Source: JBNJGT01 sp964473285
GTDB lineage: Archaea > Nanobdellota > Nanobdellia > Woesearchaeales > JACJVW01
Assembly (NCBI GenBank): GCA_964473285.1
Contig: CAYYOI010000004.1
Span: 1-59,968 of the forward strand
Direction: 5' to 3'
Length of the DNA: 59,968 nucleotides
The notes under the pieces are model-generated. The model searched no databases. It was not told the origin of the DNA and was given only the letters and a program-made list of their open reading frames with translations. Below are positions 44,290 through 52,096 of the stretch, piece by piece. Position 1 is the stretch's first letter. Every line of letters starts with the position of its first letter. The position numbers and the translations under genes were made by a program.

Positions 44290-45705
44290 TTAGCTGAAGT
44301 CATTGTAGATTGTTGAGAAAAGTTCGGGATTCTCAAGTATGATTATTGCCCAGGATGTTGCAAGTTGAGGGCCTACGTGAATCTTCAGATAACTTGTGTC
44401 CTGCCAATAACCTGAGTCTGTCTGTTCTGTTAGGAGGTACTCCTGGTACTTTTGAGTACAATTCGTGTTTTCAATGCTAAGGTTGAAAATAGAACAGACT
44501 TTGTCTACCCCCTGCATGGCGTAATAGTTTCCTAAGTGTTTGTTCCTGTCCCGGGTCTGGTTTATATACCAGTTGCCAATGATATAATCAATGCCTTTTT
44601 TTACAATCTCTGAGTTCTTATTATACCCCGCGTGAGCAGTCTGGATAAGTCCTGACGCAGTCATAGCAATGTTATCTATAGGGGTCTTTTCTCTGCCTCT
44701 GTAGGTGAATGCTCCACTATCCATCTGGCTATCTTTAATCCAGGAATAAAGATCTTGTGAAATCTTATCTGGCGCAGTAATATTTAGATTTCTTTTTGCG
44801 GCAGCAATTGCAAAACTCGGCCATTGCGATACAGACATATCCCCATTTGCATTGTTTGGTGTATAGTACCATGCACCATATCCTCCTCTTGATGCGATGT
44901 TCTCGTTTTGCGCCCAACTTAACCAATCAACGATGTCTTGAGCAATTTCTTTGTTTGTCCGGTTGTAGACGAAAGGTTGCATCACACTGTTTCTCTTATC
45001 TGGATCACTCAATGAAAGGGCAAGAAGACTTATTGATACTTCATAATTAGTATGTTGCCTGAAATTACTGCATTTAAGGCCTATTGAATTGTTGTTATTG
45101 TCAGGTTCTCCACTGTATTGTTCGCCGATCATCTGGTATCTGCATTTTGATAGAATATGGTTTAAACCGTATTCTATATCCTTTCCATAGGGATGATTTG
45201 ATCCAGCTTCATACCCTGCAAGCTGCATTGCTGAGATTACCATCCCTGTATATGCAACACTCCATCTTTTTAGGTAGTCATTTATCCAATATCCGTAGCT
45301 TGTGTCTCCTTTCTTGTATCTATTGATCTGTTGATGTAGGTACCATAATGCGTCTTCTTTTGCCTTTTTTACTTCATTTTCATGGTTTTTCGGAATAATC
45401 TCTACTGGAATAATCTTTCTTTCCTGGTTTATGATAAGAGTCATATTGAAATTAGTGTCATTTACTTTGTGCATTGCTGTAATCGAATGCGGATCTGTTA
45501 TGTTACCTTGTTTAATTATGTCATCTCCTATCGAAAATGTATAACTCCCTTTCTCCTGATCAGTAAAACATTTGAATATGGTAGTACTGTTTTGTATGGC
45601 GCGATGAGAGCTGTCCTCATAATCGTTTAAGCAAGTGATTCCTGCCTGGGCTGATGTAATAAATACTAGTAGGAAGAATAGTTTAGTAATCATTCGTAGT
45701 TTCAT
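44290..45705 (-). CDS. Secreted alpha/alpha-toroid protein
   Basis: 471 residues with a signal peptide (LFFLLVFITSAQA) and no later membrane helix. Residues ~20-105 are beta-rich. From ~110 onward there are helical repeats typical of prenyltransferase/squalene-cyclase-like toroids: A-L-W-Y-L-H-Q-Q, Y-T-G-M-V-I-S-A-M-Q-L-A-G-Y, V-S-I-S-L-L-A-L-S, G-G-Y-G-A-W-Y-Y, S-Q-W-P-S-F-A-I-A-A-A, D-S-G-A-F-T-Y, L-A-T-S-W-A-I-I-I-L. The fold matches the toroid inside the giant protein; no Asp-rich cyclase motif is seen, so a binding role is more likely than catalysis. The ATG overlaps the upstream stop as ATGA, preceded by GAGGGAG. Third gene of an envelope operon with a lipoprotein and a Cys-repeat protein. 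Confidence 0.8.
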   Translation of the reverse strand: MKLRMITKLFFLLVFITSAQAGITCLNDYEDSSHRAIQNSTTIFKCFTDQEKGSYTFSIGDDIIKQGNITDPHSITAMHKVNDTNFNMTLIINQERKIIPVEIIPKNHENEVKKAKEDALWYLHQQINRYKKGDTSYGYWINDYLKRWSVAYTGMVISAMQLAGYEAGSNHPYGKDIEYGLNHILSKCRYQMIGEQYSGEPDNNNNSIGLKCSNFRQHTNYEVSISLLALSLSDPDKRNSVMQPFVYNRTNKEIAQDIVDWLSWAQNENIASRGGYGAWYYTPNNANGDMSVSQWPSFAIAAAKRNLNITAPDKISQDLYSWIKDSQMDSGAFTYRGREKTPIDNIAMTASGLIQTAHAGYNKNSEIVKKGIDYIIGNWYINQTRDRNKHLGNYYAMQGVDKVCSIFNLSIENTNCTQKYQEYLLTEQTDSGYWQDTSYLKIHVGPQLATSWAIIILENPELFSTIYNDFS

Positions 45706-47198
45706 AAGTCTCCCTCTTTTGGTTTTAATGGGTTATCCTGATGAGTAAGCAGATAATCTGGAAGGGGTTTATCAGTTTCATTGACAAGCTTCTTCCTTTC
45801 TTTACATGCTTGTTCAAGGGATCCTGCTTTATTGCAGAGATTATCGTCTTGTTTTGCAGCAATCTCAAAATAGCATGCATCCTTGAGATAGCCTGCTTCA
45901 TCGCAAATGGTGGGATCTATTTCTTCAATCGCTTTTTCTGCAACTGAATATATGCATTCTTCTTTGTGTTTTGTTTTGTCGCATAAGCTAATATCAGTAG
46001 TGAGGGCAGCTACCTCTGTGTAACAAATATCTTTGTATTCATCGCTTTTATTGCAGAATGCTGCATTACCTGTCTCTTCTGCAAGCAAAGCATAGCAATA
46101 ATTTTTGTATCTCCCACTTTTATCACAAACAGAGGGATCTTTATTCTGAAGAGCTTTATAGAAATAACATTGATTAGGGTTTGGCATATCTTTACAGACA
46201 TTTTCAATGTCTTTTTTCATGACGACCTCAAAATAGCAGTTTTCCTGATAGGGCCCTGTCTTATCGCAAAGGGTTTCATCCTTCTTTTGTATTGCAAGGT
46301 CCATGTAACAAAGTTCCTTTTTTGCTTTAAGTTTTTCACATGTGGAGGTATTACCAGACTGGAGTGCTATGTTCCAGAGACAGTATTCTTCTTTATTAAC
46401 TGCTTTACTACAAAGACTCTGGTTATTTGATGCAACAGCTAATCGTGTGTAACATTCGCCTGCCCATTTATCGCTTACCTCGCAGAGTTCAGGGTCCTTT
46501 TCTTCTAGTGCGTAGCATACGATTTTTTGATCGGTTGGAAGCTTATCACATATATCCTTGGTAAGGCCTGATATGGACAGGTCTTTTACTACAAACCTGA
46601 AGAGACAATCCTCTTCCCATGTACCAGCTTTGAGACAAAGGCTGGAATTGCCAATATCACGAGCAAGATACCAGTAGCAAAAGTCTTGCATCTCAAGACC
46701 TTTGCATAGATTAGGTTCTTTGTTTCTTATTGCGACACCGAATATACAGTTGTCCTTATAGTAAGTGTCATCAATGCCAGAACACGCATCAATTGTTTTT
46801 GATCCGAAACCATATCCCATATAACAGGCTTCAGTATCAGGGCAGAATTTTGATAGTTCCTGTTCTTCTTTATACCCTGTTGCATGAAGCGTACCAAGAC
46901 AAGAGGCCCTAGTGTCTTCATCTAGGGTGTTGCATAGAGTGGGATCAGAATTCTCTAATATTGCATTCGAAAAGCATATTCTTCGTTGAGGGATTTTTCT
47001 TTTGCTTTGGCAGTCTTCCCATCCGGAAGCACTGGAAAGACTTGATTCTTCAGCAGGATTCTCAAGTGAAATCTCTTTTGAAATCTCTTTTGGGAAGAGA
47101 AGGGTTATGAGTATTATGGATGCTATTAGGGCTATAAATGTGATCTTGAGGGCTATGCGTTTTTTCCTGATTTTTCTTTTGATTTTAGGTATACTCAT
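45702..47198 (-). CDS. Membrane-anchored Cys-repeat protein
   Basis: About 498 residues from ATG 47198; a GTG at 47207 extends it by three codons, but ATG shares one base with the preceding TAA and has GGGTGG six bases upstream. A basic N-terminus (KIKRKIRKKR) precedes a membrane helix (LKITFIALIASIILITLLF), so it is anchored with its bulk outside. The rest is about a dozen imperfect ~25-40-residue repeats of C-Y-x3-A-x4-D-x2-L-C-x-K-x5-10, with two Cys per unit, ideal for regular disulfides between helices. Similar Cys-repeat proteins are frequent in small-genome archaea, but no function is known to me. Neighbours suggest an envelope complex. Confidence 0.8.
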   Translation of the reverse strand: MSIPKIKRKIRKKRIALKITFIALIASIILITLLFPKEISKEISLENPAEESSLSSASGWEDCQSKRKIPQRRICFSNAILENSDPTLCNTLDEDTRASCLGTLHATGYKEEQELSKFCPDTEACYMGYGFGSKTIDACSGIDDTYYKDNCIFGVAIRNKEPNLCKGLEMQDFCYWYLARDIGNSSLCLKAGTWEEDCLFRFVVKDLSISGLTKDICDKLPTDQKIVCYALEEKDPELCEVSDKWAGECYTRLAVASNNQSLCSKAVNKEEYCLWNIALQSGNTSTCEKLKAKKELCYMDLAIQKKDETLCDKTGPYQENCYFEVVMKKDIENVCKDMPNPNQCYFYKALQNKDPSVCDKSGRYKNYCYALLAEETGNAAFCNKSDEYKDICYTEVAALTTDISLCDKTKHKEECIYSVAEKAIEEIDPTICDEAGYLKDACYFEIAAKQDDNLCNKAGSLEQACKERKKLVNETDKPLPDYLLTHQDNPLKPKEGDL

Positions 47199-47860
47199 TA
47201 GGGCCACCCAATATTTTTATAGAGATGTGTTCTGGCGATGGATAAAATTCCACTTATGTTGACTTCCGGACCGCTGCCTTGATCCAATTGCCCATAGTTT
47301 ATTTCATCGTTGAATCTTTCGAGAATAAGGACCGATTGTTCAGCAATCTGCTTGTTCTTCCTCTGGAACATGTGGTGTACCCCATACATGCCTTGTTCTC
47401 CATCGTCTTCATGCTTGAATTTTTTATATGATCTATTTTTCAGGTTTTCGTAGTCATCAAACTGGGCATTGACAAATTCACTGAATTCCTTTGTAAGTTC
47501 TAGAACCGGCCCTTGTGATTCCATGGAATGAATTTGGGTATTGGCATCCAGTAGTCGTATCTGTATCTGTCTTTCTTTTATTATGTTTTCATTCTTTTGG
47601 AAAAGGTCAGGAATCTCTTCTATACTCCTTGGGTTGGGATTTTGTAGGAATATATCTATATACCCATACTCATAGGTCTCGTATAGTGAAACAATGGAGA
47701 CTAGAATTTTTTGATATTCTACAAATAGTTCTTCAGGTGTATTTTCTTCTTCAATTCCTGAGAAAGAAATTTGGGAGATCCTTTGTGACTTATCTTCTCT
47801 TGGTTCTGCAGTGCAACCTAGGATTGTTATAAGAACTAATGCTAATATAACCTTATACAT
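47198..47860 (-). CDS. Putative lipoprotein
   Basis: 220 residues. A signal peptide ends in a lipobox-like L-I-T-I-L-G-C (Cys at 16), followed by a charged linker (TAEPREDKSQR) and a mainly helical, Glu/Gln/Asn-rich domain with no recognised motif. The start lies about 26 bases downstream of a TATA-like box with no ribosome binding site, so it is probably leaderless and opens the operon. It is followed by the Cys-repeat and toroid genes through 1- and 4-base overlaps. Likely a surface lipoprotein acting with them; function unknown. Confidence 0.75.
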   Translation of the reverse strand: MYKVILALVLITILGCTAEPREDKSQRISQISFSGIEEENTPEELFVEYQKILVSIVSLYETYEYGYIDIFLQNPNPRSIEEIPDLFQKNENIIKERQIQIRLLDANTQIHSMESQGPVLELTKEFSEFVNAQFDDYENLKNRSYKKFKHEDDGEQGMYGVHHMFQRKNKQIAEQSVLILERFNDEINYGQLDQGSGPEVNISGILSIARTHLYKNIGWP

Positions 47861-47882
47861 GAGGGGTAAAAACGGTTTTTAG

Positions 47883-47892
47883 CTTAAAAACT
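47883..47892 (-). promoter_or_regulatory. TATA-like box for the lipoprotein operon
   Basis: Read on the minus strand this is AGTTTTTAAG, centred about 27 bases before ATG 47860. The spacing fits archaeal leaderless initiation and no ribosome binding site lies between. Confidence 0.6.
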
Positions 47893-47912
47893 TTATGTAA
47901 GGTTCCTATATG

Positions 47913-48170
47913 TTAAAAGGTTTCAAGAAAGCTTATTATTTTGCTGTATTTTTGGAGAAATTCATGTCCTCTTTGTGTAAGGAAGTATATTCGTGCCCTC
48001 TTGGTAGTTGATTCCGATATTAGTTCTCTTTTTATGAGATCTTTAAGATATGATTCAAGCATTGGATGAGACAGATTTGCGCGCTGCATTATCTGGGTAC
48101 GTTTTTTTTTCCCTTCCTGTATTGCTTTTAGGATATCATGTATTAGTTCAAGATTATTTCTTTTTGCCAT
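47913..48170 (-). CDS. Small winged-helix DNA-binding protein
   Basis: 85 residues. Pattern: helix D-I-L-K-A-I-Q-E-G, K-K-K-R-T-Q-I-M-Q-R-A-N-L-S helix-turn, recognition helix H-P-M-L-E-S-Y-L-K-D-L-I-K-R-E-L-I, then a wing with R-I-Y-F-L-T-Q-R-G-H-E-F-L-Q-K-Y. This matches the archaeal stand-alone winged-HTH family (HTH_45/ArnR-like). It overlaps the 3' end of the membrane protein gene upstream by 17 bases, so the two are co-translated. The pair resembles a membrane sensor with its regulator; target genes are not evident. Confidence 0.85.
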   Translation of the reverse strand: MAKRNNLELIHDILKAIQEGKKKRTQIMQRANLSHPMLESYLKDLIKRELISESTTKRARIYFLTQRGHEFLQKYSKIISFLETF

Positions 48171-48762
48171 AGTGTATCAGTATCAAAAGGAAAACTATTG
48201 TAAGATAGGCTCCAGCAAGGATGATATGTGATATCAAAGAGCCTGTTGGTGAGGCCAGTATAAACCCTATTTTATCTCCGGTAAGGAGAAGTATGAAACC
48301 TGAGTATCCTTTCTTTGTTCTGTGGATTACCGCTGTTGTAAGAAGAATTGTGATTGCGTAGATTGCGAATAATTCAAGCCTTCCAGTTGAGATTATCAGA
48401 ATTCCTAATGTGAGAAGCATGAAGTAGAATATCTTGTCCTTTCGTTTTAATGTAAGATAGAGGAGCGTATTGAGTCCAAGTAATTGGAAGCAAATAAATC
48501 CGTATAGACTATAGGTAAGAAGCATTATCTTTTGATTCCCTGTTGCAGCGTTTAGTAGACTTATGTGCGTGGTTAGCTGGATAAAGTAGGAGAAACCAAA
48601 AAAAAAGAAGGCATAAGAAAGTAGTTTCATGCGTTTCACATTACTGAGAGAATAGATCTTCCAAGTGTAATAGCTGAAAATGAAGGATCCTGCGATAAAA
48701 AATAGTTCTAAAAGCATTCCGATAGGAAAAAACCATATTGGTAGGAAAAAGAAAGGTTCCAT
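48154..48762 (-). CDS. Polytopic membrane protein, possible sensor
   Basis: 202 residues with about seven hydrophobic segments (e.g. FFPIGMLLELFFIAGSFIF, LLSYAFFFFGFSYFI, LLTYSLYGFICFQLLGL, FYFMLLTLGILIIS, LFAIYAITILLTTAVI, ILAGAYLTIVFLLILI), joined by short basic loops and ending HYGKKK. The arrangement recalls 7TM sensory input domains. It is followed with 17 bases of overlap by a winged-helix gene. The start is about 27 bases from the centre of a palindromic TATA-like box and looks leaderless. Family not identified. Confidence 0.75.
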   Translation of the reverse strand: MEPFFFLPIWFFPIGMLLELFFIAGSFIFSYYTWKIYSLSNVKRMKLLSYAFFFFGFSYFIQLTTHISLLNAATGNQKIMLLTYSLYGFICFQLLGLNTLLYLTLKRKDKIFYFMLLTLGILIISTGRLELFAIYAITILLTTAVIHRTKKGYSGFILLLTGDKIGFILASPTGSLISHIILAGAYLTIVFLLILIHYGKKK

Positions 48763-48781
48763 ATTGTAGAAGAAGCATCAA

Positions 48782-48797
48782 TAACTTTTAAAAGTTA
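48782..48797 (-). promoter_or_regulatory. Palindromic TATA-like box of the membrane protein/wHTH pair
   Basis: TAACTTTTAAAAGTTA is a perfect 16-bp palindrome centred 27-28 bases before ATG 48762, directly abutting the stop codon of the upstream gene at 48798. It could serve as a TATA box and, being palindromic, as a binding site for a dimeric regulator such as the adjacent winged-helix protein (inference). Confidence 0.6.
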
Positions 48798-49205
48798 CTA
48801 CCAGAATATTGCCGCAGGAATACAACTTATGCTTGTTGCGTTAGGCATTGTAAGGCAGAGGTATTGGATGTATTCCTCAGGCTGCTTATTTTCTTCTCCT
48901 TCTATGTTTTGTTCATTGAAGTTACGCATTATATCTATTGTGCTTATTGTCTCTTTGGAGCCATTTTTTATAATCGTGAAATTATTCTCGCTATAATATT
49001 CGATCATTATCTTTTGTTCTGGGTCAAATTGACAGGATAATCCCTCGAAGCATTCGGGCCCATCTTTTTCTGCTGAGTATGGCTGTTCTTTGCAGGTAGG
49101 GCATTCAGGTTTGCTGAGAATAAGCCAGGTGCAAAGCAAACAAAGCAAAATTACTGTAATTTCAAGCCCTACGATAAGTGTGTTCTGAGGCTTTTGACGT
49201 GTCAT
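48798..49205 (-). CDS. Small membrane-anchored extracellular protein
   Basis: 135 residues: a short polar N-terminus, one membrane helix (LIVGLEITVILLCLLCTWLIL), then an outside domain with C-P-T-C, a second Cys pair (ECFEGLSC) and a late pair (YLCL...ISCIPAAIFW). No family was recognised. The start lies about 26 bases from the centre of the palindromic TATA box at 49226-49235, without a ribosome binding site, so it is probably leaderless and divergent from the VTT-type gene. Confidence 0.7.
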   Translation of the reverse strand: MTRQKPQNTLIVGLEITVILLCLLCTWLILSKPECPTCKEQPYSAEKDGPECFEGLSCQFDPEQKIMIEYYSENNFTIIKNGSKETISTIDIMRNFNEQNIEGEENKQPEEYIQYLCLTMPNATSISCIPAAIFW

Positions 49206-49225
49206 GAATGAGTGTTCTCTGGAAG

Positions 49226-49235
49226 TATTTAAATA
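49226..49235. promoter_or_regulatory. Shared palindromic TATA box for divergent leaderless genes
   Basis: TATTTAAATA equals its own reverse complement. Its centre is about 27 bases before ATG 49258 (plus) and about 26 bases before ATG 49205 (minus); both starts lack ribosome binding sites. AAAAAC lies on the minus-strand upstream side and GGAAG on the plus-strand upstream side as possible BRE elements. The palindrome and spacing are seen directly; bidirectional use is inference. Confidence 0.65.
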
Positions 49236-49257
49236 GTTTTTGTAAAATCTAAATCTT

Positions 49258-49893
49258 ATGATTAGATTCAGGGTGAGTTGGAAATGGATCCCTCTTGCTT
49301 TTCTGATACTTTTTTTACTGATGTTTTTAGTATTTGAAATGACAGGAATCTTTACAATTAATACGGCAGAGAAGTGGATAAAAGAAGCAGGGCCTCTGGC
49401 AGGGTTTGTTATTGTGCTTTTGCTGGTGAGTGATCTTGTGACACCTGTTCCTTCTTCAATACTTATGACTTTTTCAGGTTCACTTTATGGAATATGGGGG
49501 GGTACTTTTTTTAGTACAGTGGGTTCTGTTGGTGCTTCAGTAATTGGCTTTTTGTTAGGAAGGTTTGGAAAAGAAGGAGTAAGTAAAATTATAACAAGGG
49601 ATGATCTTCGTTCAATGGATGGTTGGTTCTATCGGTGGGGAGAAGGGATACTTATATTATCAAGAATGATTCCCATGGTTACTGAAACAATGTCTTGTTT
49701 TGCGGGAATAACAGACATTTCCTTTCGCCGTTTCTTATTATTGATTCTTGTGGGGACAGTTCCCATGACTTTTTTTTATGCATATGTTGGGCATATGTCA
49801 GAATCAGTCAGCCAGTGGGCTTTGCCCTTGATACTTGGTATAGTGGTTCCAGGTATAGCTTGGATTATGATGCATTCTTTTTTAACTCGATGA
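49258..49893 (+). CDS. VTT/DedA-like (TVP38/TMEM64) membrane protein
   Basis: 211 residues, about five hydrophobic segments. The VTT signature is clear: V-T-P-V-P-S-S-I-L-M-T-F-S-G-S-L-Y-G-I-W-G-G, G-x-S-V-I-G-F-L-L-G-R-F-G, then G-E-G-I-L-I-L-S-R-M-I-P-M-V-T-E-T-M-S-C-F-A-G and F-R-R-F-L-L. The family includes membrane proteins linked to lipid scrambling, envelope integrity and ion-coupled transport; the substrate here is unknown. Leaderless start. Its 3' end overlaps the convergent methyltransferase gene by 29 bp. Confidence 0.88.
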   Translation: MIRFRVSWKWIPLAFLILFLLMFLVFEMTGIFTINTAEKWIKEAGPLAGFVIVLLLVSDLVTPVPSSILMTFSGSLYGIWGGTFFSTVGSVGASVIGFLLGRFGKEGVSKIITRDDLRSMDGWFYRWGEGILILSRMIPMVTETMSCFAGITDISFRRFLLLILVGTVPMTFFYAYVGHMSESVSQWALPLILGIVVPGIAWIMMHSFLTR

Positions 49894-50833
49894 GTTTGTA
49901 TGGCATGAATTCTGGTAGAGGTATTTGGGTTATGGAATCGAAATCCTTACACCACTCTTTTAGATTGTCAATAGTGAATACTTCACCGGTCTCATGAGTA
50001 AGAGCCATGTTGAGTGAAAAAAGGGCTGCAAATTGGGGTGTTTTTTCGTCAGGGTTAAGCATGATATCAAGAATATAGCATCTCCCTTTTTTCAGAGAGT
50101 CATAAGCTTTCTTGATTATTTTTCTACAGGTCTCAGGTGTCTCCTGATGAAGCATGCCAAATAGGAATATGCAATCAAAACCAGTTGGAAATGGGTCTTT
50201 TTTATAATCACCTGGTGTGAATTCTATATTCTGATCTAGTTGATGGATGATCTTTCTACCTTCTTTTATAACTGGTTCCAGATCAAAAACAAGGCATTTC
50301 ATGTCTTTTTTTTGCCTGGCAAGATATGAGTAGGTTCCTGCACAACCCCCTACATCCAGAATGCTTGTTGTGTCATCAAAAGAGATGAATTGGAGAATTA
50401 TGGGTGCTAGTGAGAGTGCTTTGGTGTGCATGGAATGTACAAAGGTTTGTGTTCTTCTAGTGTTTGATCCAAGATGTGTCTGTTCTATTGGTTGGCCTGT
50501 TTGAAGGAGATCAGATAGTTTTCCCCAGGTTTCATAGTTCATTATGTTATAATAGATTGAGTCTGTGAGAGGTACAGGACTTTTTGACTGGAGACAGCAG
50601 GAAGCTTTTTTGCTCACAGAAAAAATATCTTTCTCTTTTTCCAGTAAGCCCAGAGCAGCACATGCATTCAGGAAGATTTTCCCAGTTCTCAGTTCCATTC
50701 CACAACGTTCGCAGATATCTTGTGCTGTGTCATTTTGTATATTATCAAATAGGTTAAATTTTATTGCTGTGAAGAGAATGGCTGATTTCCAGTAGGCGTT
50801 AGATAAATCCATTATTTCTTGAATTTCATTCAT
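49865..50833 (-). CDS. SAM-dependent O-methyltransferase
   Basis: 322 residues. An N-terminal winged-helix dimerisation domain (S-N-A-Y-W-K-S-A-I-L-F-T-A-I-K-F-N-L-F) precedes a Rossmann SAM domain: motif I S-I-L-D-V-G-G-C-A-G-T-Y-S, motif II acidic L-V-F-D-L-E-P-V, F-T-P-G-D-Y and G-F-D-C-I-F-L-F-G-M-L-H as motif IV. This is the plant-type/hydroxyindole O-methyltransferase architecture (Methyltransf_2), including the conserved His (MLHQE). Last gene of the inositol-synthase/UbiA operon, one base after the phosphatase-family stop, with GGATGAT before the ATG. It probably methylates the hydroxyl or phosphate-derived product of the pathway; substrate unknown. Confidence 0.85.
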   Translation of the reverse strand: MNEIQEIMDLSNAYWKSAILFTAIKFNLFDNIQNDTAQDICERCGMELRTGKIFLNACAALGLLEKEKDIFSVSKKASCCLQSKSPVPLTDSIYYNIMNYETWGKLSDLLQTGQPIEQTHLGSNTRRTQTFVHSMHTKALSLAPIILQFISFDDTTSILDVGGCAGTYSYLARQKKDMKCLVFDLEPVIKEGRKIIHQLDQNIEFTPGDYKKDPFPTGFDCIFLFGMLHQETPETCRKIIKKAYDSLKKGRCYILDIMLNPDEKTPQFAALFSLNMALTHETGEVFTIDNLKEWCKDFDSITQIPLPEFMPYKLIELKKNAS

Positions 50834-50834
50834 T

Positions 50835-52091
50835 TTATATCATCCGGTTCAGCATTGGAAATAGGTGTGTCGCCTTGAATTCTTCTGGAGCATAGTCTTC
50901 TATCGAATTATCTGAACTTATAAAAACAGCATATTGGCTGCTCTTCTTTGCAGGGAGACCATGGGACCCCTTTATCAGATGAGGTGCTATTGGTATCTTT
51001 TTGTTTTCGCAAAACATCTCACAAGGGTCATAACCTGGTTTATTATGGATATCAATATCATGTGCAAAGAAAGGTTTCTTATTATCATCTTTCCAGAAAT
51101 AATAACTGAACCAGGCATCAGGCTCTGCACATAAAAGAAAGTCTGCGTGACAGGGGAGTTCATACCTTTTTTGTTCTTTCTTATCAAGAATCTTTGCAAT
51201 ACCGGGAATATCTAGGTTAATCTCCTTATTCGTATAGACGTAGGCTACCTGATGGTCAACTAGAGCAAAAGCATCACTGAGCTCGTAATCAATATATTCT
51301 TTTCCCTGGATAGTCATTATTTTTAAATATCCTTTTTCTCTGAGAATCCGGTTTATTGGAATCGCTCTATTTACTGGTATAAGGCCATATTCTGATACTA
51401 TGATTAGTCTGTGGTTTAATGCGCGGAATTCTCCAATTAACTTGTCTACCTGCTCTAATTCTGCAATTACCTTCTCACTATGAGGGTGTTCTTTTTGGGA
51501 CACATAATCGAGATGTGGAATATAGACAAGTGTGAGGTCAGGATCATACCATTTTATGACTTTTTTTGCTGCATCTGTAATCCATCTGCTCCCGTTGAAT
51601 CCAGCCTTTGGCCCCCAGTAATCCGAGATTTTGAATTCTCCAATACTGTTGATCAGATCTTCATAGAGGTTTCTTGGTTTGCTATAGCACCATTCGATCA
51701 TACCGTTATCAGTATGGAATGGAGCAGGTGTAAGTATAATATCTGAATTAATGAATTTTGAGTTCTGCCAGAAGAGGACTGCTGTTTTTGCGTTTGGATT
51801 CTTTTCTTTGAGCCAATCCCATAGACAAGGTCCTTTTACAAGGTCTGCTTCCTGGCGCCAGAATTCAGGTTCTTTTGTTTGTTTGTTGAAATAACCGTTA
51901 CCCATTATCCCATGATCTGCAGGAGGTTTGCCTGTTACGAGAGTTGCCTGTACTGAACAGGTCATTGCGGGAAAACCGGGGTCCATCTCCCTGTAGGTTC
52001 CTTTCGCTTGCAATTCTTTTATGTTTTTTGCATTTGCTTTTTCCAATAGGTATGGTGAGAGACCTGCAATATTTAGTATAATTGTCTTCAT
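50835..52091 (-). CDS. Alkaline-phosphatase-superfamily phosphodiesterase, EboF-like
   Basis: About 418 residues from ATG 52091; a GTG at 52100 overlapping the previous TGA adds three codons. The core has D-P-G-F-P-A-M-T-C-S-V-Q-A-T-L-V-T-G-K-P-P-A-D-H-G-I-M-G-N-G, in which Thr (MTCS) fits the usual nucleophile, with L-V-Y-I-P-H-L-D-Y, V-S-E-Y-G-L and K-G-S-H-G as likely later metal ligands. The N-terminal metal Asp common in the superfamily (D-G-L) is replaced by A-G-L in L-N-I-A-G-L. This combination matches the nucleotide-pyrophosphatase-like EboF branch as I recall it. Hydrolysis or transfer of a phosphoryl group on the lipid-like intermediate is inferred. Confidence 0.82.
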   Translation of the reverse strand: MKTIILNIAGLSPYLLEKANAKNIKELQAKGTYREMDPGFPAMTCSVQATLVTGKPPADHGIMGNGYFNKQTKEPEFWRQEADLVKGPCLWDWLKEKNPNAKTAVLFWQNSKFINSDIILTPAPFHTDNGMIEWCYSKPRNLYEDLINSIGEFKISDYWGPKAGFNGSRWITDAAKKVIKWYDPDLTLVYIPHLDYVSQKEHPHSEKVIAELEQVDKLIGEFRALNHRLIIVSEYGLIPVNRAIPINRILREKGYLKIMTIQGKEYIDYELSDAFALVDHQVAYVYTNKEINLDIPGIAKILDKKEQKRYELPCHADFLLCAEPDAWFSYYFWKDDNKKPFFAHDIDIHNKPGYDPCEMFCENKKIPIAPHLIKGSHGLPAKKSSQYAVFISSDNSIEDYAPEEFKATHLFPMLNRMI

Positions 52092-52096
52092 GTATA

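Noticed and set aside
48140..48185. Possible programmed frameshift joining the membrane protein and the winged-helix protein
   Set aside because: The run GGCAAAAAGAAATAA is slippery for -1, but the wHTH frame is +1, and the wHTH gene has its own ATG.
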